DNA of 64,000 nt from Bog-756 sp963730685. GTDB lineage: Bacteria > Actinomycetota > Acidimicrobiia > Acidimicrobiales > RAAP-2. Position numbers and translations under genes: made by a program. The DNA is taken from positions 186,001 through 250,000 of the forward strand of contig CAVSSP010000005.1 of the NCBI GenBank assembly GCA_963730685.1. Reading direction: 5' to 3'. A model generated the notes under the pieces. It was given only the letters and a program-made list of their open reading frames with translations. It had not been told where the DNA came from and did no database searches. This document shows, piece after piece, positions 8,712 to 17,716 of this stretch (its first letter is position 1; each line of letters begins with the position of its first letter).

Positions 8712-9273
8712 CCGCCGTCCCGAGGGACCGGTGGAGGGGGCGATCGGCCAGGAGTCCGGGCCTGCCCCGGGGTGTCCGGACCGCCCAATCCGAGCGTAGA
8801 AATCCCGCTGTTCGCACTTTTATCACTTGTTGTGGTTGCGCCACTGCCGTCCGTCGGTGGATTTGTTAACCAGGCGATAACTTGACGTTTTCGACTTGTT
8901 TACCGCTGGGGTGACAGTTACGGTGACCTTTGATGGAAACGAGGGTCGCGGCAGGCGAAACCACGAAATGGACAAGATCCTCGGCCATCAATGTGCTCGG
9001 GGCGCGGCGGAGGTCGCCAGAGGGTGCGGTCGGGGGTGCGGTTGTGAGACCGCAGCCCGGCCCTTCCACCTGCTGGTATGCTACGTCGCACCTTGAGGAA
9101 GAGGTAGGCGATGCAACCGAATTCAGGCGGGTCGGTGTCTTGTGTTCCGTGCGGTCGCTTTATGGGCAAAGCGAACCACTGCTGAGGGTGTCATTTGACA
9201 GCCAACAAGCAAGTGCGGTGAAGCCATTGTTCCGGCTGGTGCCGGTTCTGGCTCGGTGATTGAGGGGGTCACA
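8712..9273 (+). other. Long leader region upstream of the surface operon
   Basis: These 562 bases precede the first gene of the surface operon. The stretch 8800-9260 is AT-richer than average and contains TTGACG at 8882, but no well-spaced -10 box was found. No open frame here has actinobacterial codon use, and no known riboswitch was recognised. A long 5' leader or regulatory region is the simplest reading. Confidence 0.35.
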
Positions 9274-11667
9274 GTGGAGTTGATAGATCTGAGCGTGGTG
9301 GTTCCCACCCGCAATGAGCGAGAGAACATCGGTCCCCTCGTGGACCGGCTCACGCAGACATTGCCGGTCGGTACCGCTGAAGTGATTTTTGTGGATGACA
9401 GCACCGATGACACGCCGTTGGTTATCACCGCCGTGGCCGAGGATGCCTCCCTCCCGGTCCTGATGCTCCACCGCGAGCCCAGCGAGCGTCTGGGGGGCCT
9501 CGGAGGGGCAGTCGTCGCCGGCCTCCGGCTGGCCCAGGGCCGTGTCGTGGTCGTCATGGACGGGGACCTGCAGCACCCACCCGAAACCATCCCCGAGCTG
9601 CTCGAGCCCATCGAGCGGGGCGACGCCGACCTGGTGGTCGCCAGCCGCTACCGCGACAACGGCCAGGCCGCCGGACTGGCCAACCGCTCACGCGTCGGCG
9701 TCTCCCACGCCGCCACCAAGCTGACGAAGACGGCCTTCCCGCGGCGCCTCCAGGACGTGTCCGATCCCATGAGTGGGTTCTTCGCCCTGCGCATGTCGGC
9801 GATCGACGTCGACAGCCTCAGGCCGGTGGGATTCAAGATCCTGCTCGAGGCGGTGGCCCGGTGCCGCCTGAGGGTGGCCGAGGTCGGGTTCACGTTCGCG
9901 CCCCGGAATGCGGGGGAGTCAAAGGCATCCCTGCACGAAGGGCTGCGCTTCGCATCCCATCTGGCCAGGCTCAGGGTGAGCACCCTGTTCACCCCCCGCC
10001 AGATCCGGGCGGCCGGGTTCGCCGCCGTCGGTGCCACCGGCCTCGTCGTCAACACCATCGCCTTCTGGTTCTTGTTGAGGCTCCATCTCCCGTACCTGGC
10101 CGCGGCCGTCGTGTCCACCCAGGTTTCGACCACGTGGAACTTCATCGGCATGGAACTGTTCGTCTTCTCCGGCCGGAAGAACCGCGGCCTGTGGGGGCGT
10201 TACTGGCGCTTCTGCCTACTCAACAACACCGTCATGCTCGCCCGGCTGCCGTTGCTGGCATTCCTGGTTGCCGTCCTGCACACCCCGAAGACCTTGGCCA
10301 ACGTGATCACGCTCCTGGCTGTGTTCGTGGTCCGCTTCGGAATCAGCGATCGCTTCATCTACGAAGGAGAAGGAGAGAAAAAAATGGTCCATGTCGCCAC
10401 TCCGAGCACCAAGGTCGGACCAATCGAGATTGCGGTCGAAGACGTCGACCCGCTGACGGCGGAATCGAAGGTGGTGACGTCGTTCCGCTACTTCTACGAC
10501 CTCCACGGGATCGTGACCATAGGAAGCGACACCGCGCTCCCCGAGCTCACCTACTTCCTTCAGCCGAAGGGCGTGGGCGAAGGGACCGCACCTGACGTCG
10601 CCATCACGGTGGGCTCCGTCGGGAAGGCCCGGAAGCGGACCCGGATGGTTCGGTCCTCGGACGGGAGGACCATCCGTTGGGAGGAGCACTTCGGACGCGG
10701 GTCCGCCAACTTCTCCATCCACTTCGGCAAGCAGATCCAGGTGACCGCCAGCAAGGCGCTGGCCCGCAGCCCGCATGTCCTCTACACCAACGTGGTCGAG
10801 GCCCTGCTGCGGTTCGTCTTCGTCGAGCGTGGCTACATGCTGCTGCACGCGGCGTGCATGGACGTCGACGGCCGGGGCATCATGCTGTCGGCCCGGACCG
10901 ACACCGGCAAGACAGGCACCGTGCTCAAGCTCCTCCGCACGAGCGAGGGCCGCTTCTTGTCCGATGACATGACCATCATCGACAGCGCCGGAAACGCCAA
11001 GTGCTTCCCCAAGCCGTTGACCATCAGCGAGCACACGCTGCGCGCCGTCGATGCGGGGGACCTCACCCGCCTGGAGTGGGCCAAGCTGCGGTTCCAGAGC
11101 CGGCTCCACTCCAAGGAGGGTCGCGGCTTCGCCATGAAGCTGGCCGAGCACAACGTGCCCATCATGACCATCAACGGGTGGACCCAGCGGATCATCCCGC
11201 CGCCGAAGTACATGGTCCAGCGCCTGGTGGCCTGCGAGCTCACCTCGGCCACGACCATCGACCAGCTCTACATCATCGAGCGCGGTGCGCCCCACCACAG
11301 CATGGTGCCTCAGTCGCAGGCCATCGTCGAGCTGCTGGAGAACACCGAGGACGCGTACGGCTTTCCGCCCTACCGCTACCTGGCCGAGGCCCTGACGGTG
11401 AGCGGGCTCAGCTATGACGAGCTTCGCGAGCGGGAGCGGCTTATCCTGGTCAGCGCTATGGAAAGCGTGCAGATCCACCGGTTGGGATCGGACAACTTCA
11501 CCTGGGCGGAGCAGATCTCCGAGGCCGTCGCGCCCAACCGTCAGGCAGGGGAGCAGAAGGTGCCGTTCGTCAACCTGACGAATACTGCTTTGAACAGCCA
11601 GGACTACTTCGCGGTGGGCAGCCAGAATGTCCCTGAGGTGGATCCGCTGTCTGGTTCTGACGCCTGA
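9274..11667 (+). CDS. Three-domain fusion: GT2 polyprenyl-phosphate glycosyltransferase, GtrA, HprK-like kinase
   Basis: Residues 1-225 are a GT2 domain like dolichol/polyprenol-phosphate mannose synthases (VVPTRNERENIGPLVDRL, metal site VVMDGDLQHP). Residues 240-370 are a four-helix GtrA membrane domain (GATGLVVNTIAFWFLLR, TTWNFIGMELFVF). From about residue 500 follows a domain like the HPr kinase-related P-loop proteins: LLHAACMDVDGRGIM, Walker A ARTDTGKT at about 540, FLSDDMTII as the acidic motif, then PKPLTIS. The first two parts commonly occur fused and make and move polyprenyl-P-mannose or -glucose; the third is unusual here. GTG 9274 is chosen because GAGGGG lies six bases upstream. 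It is intact at about 797 residues and is followed after 31 bases by a GT39-type transferase that could use its lipid-linked sugar. Confidence 0.85.
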   Translation: MELIDLSVVVPTRNERENIGPLVDRLTQTLPVGTAEVIFVDDSTDDTPLVITAVAEDASLPVLMLHREPSERLGGLGGAVVAGLRLAQGRVVVVMDGDLQHPPETIPELLEPIERGDADLVVASRYRDNGQAAGLANRSRVGVSHAATKLTKTAFPRRLQDVSDPMSGFFALRMSAIDVDSLRPVGFKILLEAVARCRLRVAEVGFTFAPRNAGESKASLHEGLRFASHLARLRVSTLFTPRQIRAAGFAAVGATGLVVNTIAFWFLLRLHLPYLAAAVVSTQVSTTWNFIGMELFVFSGRKNRGLWGRYWRFCLLNNTVMLARLPLLAFLVAVLHTPKTLANVITLLAVFVVRFGISDRFIYEGEGEKKMVHVATPSTKVGPIEIAVEDVDPLTAESKVVTSFRYFYDLHGIVTIGSDTALPELTYFLQPKGVGEGTAPDVAITVGSVGKARKRTRMVRSSDGRTIRWEEHFGRGSANFSIHFGKQIQVTASKALARSPHVLYTNVVEALLRFVFVERGYMLLHAACMDVDGRGIMLSARTDTGKTGTVLKLLRTSEGRFLSDDMTIIDSAGNAKCFPKPLTISEHTLRAVDAGDLTRLEWAKLRFQSRLHSKEGRGFAMKLAEHNVPIMTINGWTQRIIPPPKYMVQRLVACELTSATTIDQLYIIERGAPHHSMVPQSQAIVELLENTEDAYGFPPYRYLAEALTVSGLSYDELRERERLILVSAMESVQIHRLGSDNFTWAEQISEAVAPNRQAGEQKVPFVNLTNTALNSQDYFAVGSQNVPEVDPLSGSDA

Positions 11668-11698
11668 CTCGGCTTCACAATCTTCAGAAGGGGCAGCA

Positions 11699-13285
11699 GT
11701 GTCACTCGTCAGTGACGAGCGCGTGAGAGCGCCCACAGATGGCCAAGGAGGCGGACCGGCCGACGATGACGCCGGCGAGCGACGCGACGCGGTTCCTGTC
11801 GCGCCGCATCGCTGGCGGGTTCCCCGGCCGGTTCCCGTCTCGGTGTGGTTGGTACTGACCCTTCTGGTCGGGCTGGCCGTCCGGCTGGTCAATCTCAACG
11901 CCTTCGGATTCAACAGCGACGAAGCGGTCTATGCGGGACAGTCGGCCTCCCTGGCCGGCAACCCGCTCTTCGTCAACCAGTTCCCGGTCTTCCGGGCCCA
12001 TCCGTTGCTGCTGCCGACGCTCCTGTCCCCGCTGTTCAGCTCGGGGACGCCGGACCTGCGGGGCCGGGTGGTGGTGGCGCTGCTCGGCGTCGCCACCATC
12101 TTCGGCGTGTTCCTGGTGGGACGCGAGCTGTACGGGTCGAGGACGGGGGTGCTCGGGGCGCTCATCCTGGCCCTGATGCCCTACCACGTGGTGGTGACCC
12201 GGCAGCTCCTGCTGGACGGTCCGTCTGTCCTCGCGGTCACGTTCGCGTTCTGGATGCTGGCCCGGTTCGTGCGGACCGACCGGTTCGAGTGGTTGGCCGC
12301 CTCTGCCGCCACGCTGGGTCTCGCCGTCCTGACCAAGGAGACGTGCGTGATCCTGGTGGGCAGCATGGTCATCTTCCTGCTGGTGAGCGCCGACGTCCAC
12401 CGACCGGCGCGCGCCGTCGTCCTCACCGTCGGGGTGGTCGTGGTGGTGAGCCTGGTGTTTCCGCTGGCCATCAAGCTGGCCGGGCGGAGCTCCACCGGGC
12501 AGAGCTATCTGGCCTGGCAGCTCACCCGCTCGTCGAACCATGCCGGCACCTTCTACCTGACCACCATCCCCGAGGCCATCGGATGGCTGGTGGTGGCGGC
12601 GGCGGCCGCGGCGCTGATCTTCCGGGTCAACCGGACCTGGCGGGAGCTCCTGTTGGTGTGCTGGATCCTGGTGCCCTTCGTGACCCTGGAGTTCTACCCG
12701 CTCAAGGGCTACCAGTACCTGCTGCCCATCGCGCCGGCGGTGGCCGTGCTGGCCGCACGCGGCCTGACCACCTGGCACCTGCCGGCACGATGGGACAAGT
12801 TCACCGACGCCGTCGTCCGACCTGCCCTCATCGTGGTGGTGGTGGCCTCGCTCATCCCTCTGACCTGGGCGGTGATGTTCCCGTCCCCGACCGGGTCGGC
12901 CCTGGCCGGCCAGGGTGGGGTGCCCGGCGGGCGGGAGGCGGGCCAGTGGGTGGGCGCCAACCTGGTGCCGGGCACCGACCTGATGACCATCGGCCCCAGC
13001 ATGGCCAACATCCTCGAGTACTACGGCCACCGCCCGGCCCAGGGCCTGTCGGTGAGCACCGACCCCCTCCACCGCAACCCGGCCTACACGCCGATCTACA
13101 ACCCCGATCTGAGCGTGCACGACGGGCAGTTCTCCTATCTCGTGTGGGACGCCTACTCGGCCAGCCGATCACCGTCGACGGCCCGACGGCTGCAGGTGCT
13201 GGTGGCCCGCTATCACGGGATCGCCATCCACACGGTCCGTGAGGCGGGCAGGCCGGTCGTCGTCGTCTACGAGGTTCACCCATGA
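11699..13285 (+). CDS. GT39/GT83-like membrane glycosyltransferase (protein mannosyltransferase type)
   Basis: After a polar N-terminus of about 45 residues, the 528-residue protein has ten or more hydrophobic segments. The first extracytoplasmic loop carries FGFNSDEAVYAGQSASL, with the acidic D-E pair that is catalytic in GT-C enzymes of the PMT/ArnT type. Later LLDGPSVLAVTFAFWML and LKGYQYLLPIAPAVAVLAARG are typical of the clan. Such enzymes take a sugar from a polyprenyl phosphate carrier and place it on proteins or glycans outside the membrane. GTG 11699 is preceded by AAGGGG at proper spacing. It ends in an ATGA overlap with the next gene. The acceptor is unknown; exported proteins of the same operon are candidates. 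Confidence 0.8.
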   Translation: MSLVSDERVRAPTDGQGGGPADDDAGERRDAVPVAPHRWRVPRPVPVSVWLVLTLLVGLAVRLVNLNAFGFNSDEAVYAGQSASLAGNPLFVNQFPVFRAHPLLLPTLLSPLFSSGTPDLRGRVVVALLGVATIFGVFLVGRELYGSRTGVLGALILALMPYHVVVTRQLLLDGPSVLAVTFAFWMLARFVRTDRFEWLAASAATLGLAVLTKETCVILVGSMVIFLLVSADVHRPARAVVLTVGVVVVVSLVFPLAIKLAGRSSTGQSYLAWQLTRSSNHAGTFYLTTIPEAIGWLVVAAAAAALIFRVNRTWRELLLVCWILVPFVTLEFYPLKGYQYLLPIAPAVAVLAARGLTTWHLPARWDKFTDAVVRPALIVVVVASLIPLTWAVMFPSPTGSALAGQGGVPGGREAGQWVGANLVPGTDLMTIGPSMANILEYYGHRPAQGLSVSTDPLHRNPAYTPIYNPDLSVHDGQFSYLVWDAYSASRSPSTARRLQVLVARYHGIAIHTVREAGRPVVVVYEVHP

Positions 13286-14656
13286 TCGTGGCCCGCGCCG
13301 GCCGGGCCGGCACCGCCCTGGCCGCCGTGGCCTTGGGGATCAACCCGGCGTCCGGGCTCCTCCACCAGACGGCGACGGCGTCGTACGCCCCGATTCAGCA
13401 CGTCATCGTGGTCATGCAGAGCGGCCATTCGTTCGACAACTACTTCGGCACCAGGCCGGGGGTGAACGGGCTCGACCTCTCGACCAAGGTCGACTGCCAG
13501 CCGGCATCGCCGGGAACCAAGTACCTGGTGTGTCCGAACCATCTCACCGCCGACACGGCCCGATCGGGGTTGAGCGACTCGTTGCGGGTGACCCAGAAGT
13601 CGATCAACGGCGGGAAGATGAACGGTTTCGTGAACGCCCAGCCCAACTTCACCCTCGGCACGCTGGCGATGGGCTACCTGAACGGCAGTGACCTGCCGTA
13701 CTACTGGAGCCTGGCCAACCGGTTCACCCTGTTCGACAACTTCTTCGCCGCCAGCAAGGCCGGGCCGCTCGCCAACCGGGTGGAGGCCGTCGCCGGTCAG
13801 GACCAGGGCATCACATCGAACGCCGCACCCGCCGGCGGGTTCACCGTCGACACCGTCTTCAACCAGCTCGACCAGAAGAAAGTGCCCTGGAAGTACTACG
13901 TCCAGGGCTACAGCCCCACGGCATCGACCGCAGCCACGCCGCAGCAGGCGGCACAGCAGGCATCACAACAGATCCACGCGCCGGTGCTGGACATGCCGGC
14001 CATCATGAAGGCCGACGCCGACAAGGTCGTCAACTCGAGCCAGTACTTCGTGGACCTGGCCAAGAACCAACTACCCCCCGTCTCGTATGTGTCTTCGACC
14101 ACCGACTCCGAGCGGGCCCCCCAGAGCCCGGCCCAGGGCGAGGCATTCGTCGAGTCGCTCGTGAACGCCCTCATCCAGAGCCGCGAGTGGAACCACACCC
14201 TGTTACTGCTCACCTACGACAGTGCGGGTGGGTGGTACGACAATGCCCTTCCTCCGACCGTCAGCGGGACCCAGTTGGGGCTTCGGGTGCCGGCCATCGT
14301 GGTGTCGCCGTACGCCGCGTTCCGGGCTACGTGGACAGCAGCCAGGTGGACACGGCATCGATCCCGGCGATGATCGAGAGCGTCTTCGGTCTCAGCGGCC
14401 CCACTCCGCAGAGATTTGCCGTCGGCGGAGCATCCTCAGCGCACTGAACCTCAATCAGCCACTCATCTCGCCGGTGATCGGTCCGGCGCGGGGCGCGGCC
14501 CCGGCGCTCGTCAGGCCGGCCGTCGCCACCGTCTACATCCTGTATCTCGGGGCGGTCCTCGTGGTGGGGTTGCTGATCTACCTGGCCTTCCGCCAGTACC
14601 GCCGCGCCGGTGACCACGGTCCCCACGAACCTCCCGATCCGGAGGTGGCAGCATGA
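13282..14656 (+). CDS. Phospholipase C/acid phosphatase-family protein, membrane-anchored, likely inactive; two frame shifts
   Basis: A signal-like N-terminus is followed by IQHVIVVMQSGHSFDNYFGT, the start of the phosphoesterase (PF04185-type) fold, then FFAASKAGPLANRVEAVAG and LLLTYDSAGGWYDNALPP. In active members the first motif normally reads E-N-x-S-F-D, the second has a Thr or Ser after GP, and the third has D-E. Here these are S-G, L and D-S, so several metal or nucleophile positions appear replaced. The frame shifts near 14,320 and 14,430 (each one base short) lead into VPGYVDSSQVDTASIP and then to a C-terminal transmembrane helix (YILYLGAVLVVGLLIYLAF). Restored length is about 458 residues. 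It overlaps both neighbours by ATGA. It may bind rather than cleave a phosphodiester. Confidence 0.75.
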
Positions 14657-15850
14657 GAGCAGTCGTCTCGCCCGCCCGGTTGATCAGCTCCGTGGTGCTC
14701 TCCTCGGTCCTGGGGGTCGGGCTCCTCCTCACTTCGGCCCACGCAGCCGGAGCCGCCGCGGCGACCAGGACGGTGACCGTCCAGGTGGTCCCGAAGATCC
14801 AAGGCGTGCATTTCGAGATCGAAGGCGTTGCCGGCGTGACCGACGCCACCGGGCTCGATACGATTGCCGTCCCCAACCTGGCCGCCGCAGCCCAGGATCT
14901 CGTGCTCGACGACCAGGCGGTGTCCTTCGTCGAGAAGGTGAAGCTGGACCACACGGTCAACAATCCCAGCCACGGCGCCTTCCAGCGTGAACTCGTCGCC
15001 GAGCTCGACGTGCAACAGCGGGTGAGCATCCAGTTGCTCGACTCCGGGGAAGGAGACCTTCCCGATGGCGAAGGCGACGTCGGTGACCCTCCAGAACAGC
15101 CTCGGAAGCACCACGACGTACAAGAGCTCCGGTCTGACAGGGCCCTTGTGGCTGCCCGCCAGCACACCGGCGGCGACGAGCACCGGAGTGGGCGTGCACA
15201 CGGTCACCTACGCGGTCAAGTCCGTGGTGATCCGCGGCGCCAATGTCGTGAACAGCGGACAGAACCGGTACTCGACCAAGACGCTGGTCTGGCAGATCCC
15301 GCTGCTGATGCACACGCTCACCGTCCAGGGCAACGACCTCCTGGCCGGAGCGCCGGCGGGATCATCGGTCCAGCTCACGTACCCCGACCAGTCCAAGGAG
15401 ACGGTGCCCTTCAAGAGCGGGCACCAGGTGGTCATCCCCAACCTTCCTCGGGGGACCTACAAGATCAAGGTGAACGGGGGCGTGATCCCGCTCGGATCCA
15501 CCGTGCGGCTCTCGAAGGACCAGACCGCCACGGAAATCGTGGTGACCGGCAGCGATGTCGGCGAGATGATGGCGGTGCTCATCGTCGTCGTGGGCGTCCT
15601 GGTGGCCGCCGGCGTCATCGGTCGCCGGCTCCGTCGTCGTGCAGGCGGTACCGGGGAGACCCCTGACGACGACGACAACAGCGACGGAGTCGGTCCGGAG
15701 GACGGCACCGAGGGCTCCGACGCGGCCGGGGACCACACCGATGTCGCCCAGGACGACGACGAACAGGACGACACCACCGATGCCGGCGCCGAACCGGTCA
15801 CCGACGACGCCGACGACGCAGACGAGACCAGCGATGCCACGCTCGTCTGA
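14653..15850 (+). CDS. Exported single-pass membrane protein with acidic C-terminal tail; one frame shift
   Basis: This is an unrecognised protein of about 398 residues. The signal peptide (SSVLGVGLLLTSAHAAGA) is followed by about 320 extracytoplasmic residues rich in beta strands (TVTVQVVPKIQGVHFEIEG, VKSVVIRGANVVNSGQNRY). These include a PEGA-like stretch (GAPAGSSVQLTYPDQSKE, NLPRGTYKIKVNGG). A transmembrane helix (MMAVLIVVVGVLVAAGVIG) and a strongly acidic tail of about 80 residues full of DDDD runs complete it. An extra G near 15,050 splits the gene; removing it joins DSGKETFPMAKAT. It starts in an ATGA overlap with the phosphoesterase-like gene and its end overlaps the next gene by 17 bases, so it belongs to the same operon. 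The acidic cytoplasmic tail is unusual. Confidence 0.75.
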
Positions 15851-17051
15851 TCAACGACGGATCGCATGGACCACGGTCGTGCTCGTGGTCAGTTCGGTGA
15901 TCGTGTCGGCGTGTGGGAACACGCCGTCCACCACGTCGACGTCCACATCCACCTCCACGTCGACCACCGGCTCCGCGGCCACGCCGTCGACCACCGCGCC
16001 GCCGGAAGGACTGCCCACCGCCCAGAGTGCGGCGCGGCACATGTTCGCCTTCTACTACCTGTGGTGGGACACCGCCCACTGGCACGCCCGGCTGGGGCCC
16101 AACTATCCCTACACCGACAGCCCACTACCCCTCCCCGCCACACTGAGCGGCCCCGACGACTGCACGGTGACGAGCAACTACGCGGGCAACCAGCTGACCG
16201 ACGTGGCCTCGCCCCTGTGGTCGCAGTCCGACTACAGCCAGATCCTCTCCGACGTGACCCTGGCCGCCCACAGCGGACTGACCGGGTTCTCCGTGAGCTG
16301 GGCCGGAACCGGGCTCCCCAACCAGAACGCCAACTCGACGGCGTTCAACCAGCGGCTGGCCATGGTGGTGCAGGCGGTCCACCAGATCAACAGCGAGGGG
16401 ATCCCGTTCTCCTTGTGGATCGCCTACATCTCCTCGGCCCACATCCGGACCCTGTCGGAGATCGACAACGACCTGGACTACCTGCACAAGACGTATGCCA
16501 CCGACCCGGCCTTCGACCACAGCAACGGCGGGCTTCCCACCCTCATCATGATGGGCAGCCGCAAGTACCCCCAGTCGTTGTTGAACGCATTCAGCGCCCA
16601 CTGGCGCTCCTCCTTCTACCTGGTCGGCGACGAGAACTGGGACACCTGGAACAGCGCCAAAGCGGCCGACTTCGATGCCGACCAGTACTACTGGTCCAGC
16701 CAGAACCCGACCGCCAATGCCGGGTCGTTCGCCCTCATCGACAGGCTGGCCGCCGAGGTCCGGTCGACCCGCAATCCTGACGGCAGCGCCAAGAAGTTCT
16801 TCGCACCACTCACGCCCGGGTACAACAAGGTGATCGGCGGAGGGAAGACGTGCGTGCCCCGACTGGGCGGACAGACCATGCACGACGACTATGCCGGCAA
16901 CTCCACCGCCCACCCCGACGGCTGGACGGTGATCAGCTGGAACGAGATCGATGAAGGGACCTACATCGTGCCGCTCGAGCGGTACGGGGACCAGAGTGTG
17001 AACACGCTCAGCTCCGTCATCCAGGGCGCCCTCTCGGGTGGTGCGGCATGA
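15834..17051 (+). CDS. GH99-like glycosidase lipoprotein (putative endo-alpha-mannan hydrolase)
   Basis: The 405-residue product begins with a lipoprotein signal (VVLVVSSVIVSACG, lipobox Cys at about 26) and a Thr/Ser-rich linker. The globular part starts with HMFAFYYLWWDTAHW and includes GLTGFSVSWAGTG, GLPTLIMMGSRKYP, SFYLVGDENWDTW and, near the end, GWTVISWNEIDEGTYIVP. This arrangement of short strands with terminal W-N-E resembles GH99 and related TIM-barrel endo-mannosidases and GH71-like proteins. The match is by eye only, so substrate and even hydrolase activity are provisional. Its place beside a mannosyl-type transferase is consistent with trimming or turnover of a surface mannan. It overlaps the upstream gene by 17 bases and the next by ATGA. 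Confidence 0.6.
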   Translation: MPRSSDQRRIAWTTVVLVVSSVIVSACGNTPSTTSTSTSTSTSTTGSAATPSTTAPPEGLPTAQSAARHMFAFYYLWWDTAHWHARLGPNYPYTDSPLPLPATLSGPDDCTVTSNYAGNQLTDVASPLWSQSDYSQILSDVTLAAHSGLTGFSVSWAGTGLPNQNANSTAFNQRLAMVVQAVHQINSEGIPFSLWIAYISSAHIRTLSEIDNDLDYLHKTYATDPAFDHSNGGLPTLIMMGSRKYPQSLLNAFSAHWRSSFYLVGDENWDTWNSAKAADFDADQYYWSSQNPTANAGSFALIDRLAAEVRSTRNPDGSAKKFFAPLTPGYNKVIGGGKTCVPRLGGQTMHDDYAGNSTAHPDGWTVISWNEIDEGTYIVPLERYGDQSVNTLSSVIQGALSGGAA

Positions 17052-17566
17052 ACCGGGTCGCCATCGCCGTCGCCGTGGTGGCGGGCGTTGCCGCCCTGGC
17101 GATCTCCACCGCCATGACCAGCAGCCACAGCAGCAGCCTGCCGCTCCCCCATACCCTCACCGCCCAGCAGGCGGCGGCGGCGGAGCGTGTGATCGTCAAC
17201 GGGAAGCCCAAAGCCGCCTCCACCACGTCCACCACGTCCACTCCGGGAACGTCCGGGACGGGCCTCACCACCACCACGCTGGCCCCCCTGACCAGCTGCA
17301 CCGTCACCATCTCCAACCCCGCCCCTCCCCGGGGGAACACCGTCGAGACGGTCACGGTCACCGCCACGAACGGGGCCGAGGTGGTCGTCACGGCGCAGTA
17401 TCTGCGGACCAGGAGCAGCCACAGCCAGGTGGTCGGGCCCTCAGGGACCTTCCAGTTCGTGCTGCCCATCGCCCATGCCCCGATCGGCGTGCCGGTGCCG
17501 GTGACGGCGAAGGCGTCGTTGCAGGACGTGAAGAAGACGTGCTCGACGTCGTTCACACCGGCATGA
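17048..17566 (+). CDS. Small exported protein of unknown function
   Basis: The 172-residue protein has an N-terminal hydrophobic segment (VAIAVAVVAGVAALAISTAM) that could be a signal anchor, then a Thr/Ser/Gly linker. A beta-rich domain follows (SCTVTISNPAPPRGNTVETVTVTATNGAEVVVTAQY is represented by positions 17,300-17,400). Two cysteines, one at each end of the domain (TSCTV and KKTCST), could form a disulfide. The family is not recognised. ATGA overlap with the lipoprotein gene makes it the last member of the operon that begins at 9274. Confidence 0.65.
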   Translation: MNRVAIAVAVVAGVAALAISTAMTSSHSSSLPLPHTLTAQQAAAAERVIVNGKPKAASTTSTTSTPGTSGTGLTTTTLAPLTSCTVTISNPAPPRGNTVETVTVTATNGAEVVVTAQYLRTRSSHSQVVGPSGTFQFVLPIAHAPIGVPVPVTAKASLQDVKKTCSTSFTPA

Positions 17567-17716
17567 CGTGCCTTCCGACACCGCACCGTCACCCTGGTGC
17601 CACCGGGCGTGGCGCTGGCCGGAACCCACTTGCCGGTGGGGCAGACGGGCGGTACGTTCAACACTTCGGGTGTCCGCCGGCGGTGAAGCGGTCACTCGAG
17701 CAAAGGAGGAGGGGCC

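Noticed and set aside
8896..9259. Short frames of 60-109 codons in the leader of the surface operon
   Set aside because: Their composition does not follow actinobacterial codon bias, no ribosome sites are present and none has a recognisable motif.
10216..11913. A 565-codon antisense frame opposite the GT2/GtrA/kinase gene
   Set aside because: The sense strand has three consecutive recognisable domains; the antisense product has none.
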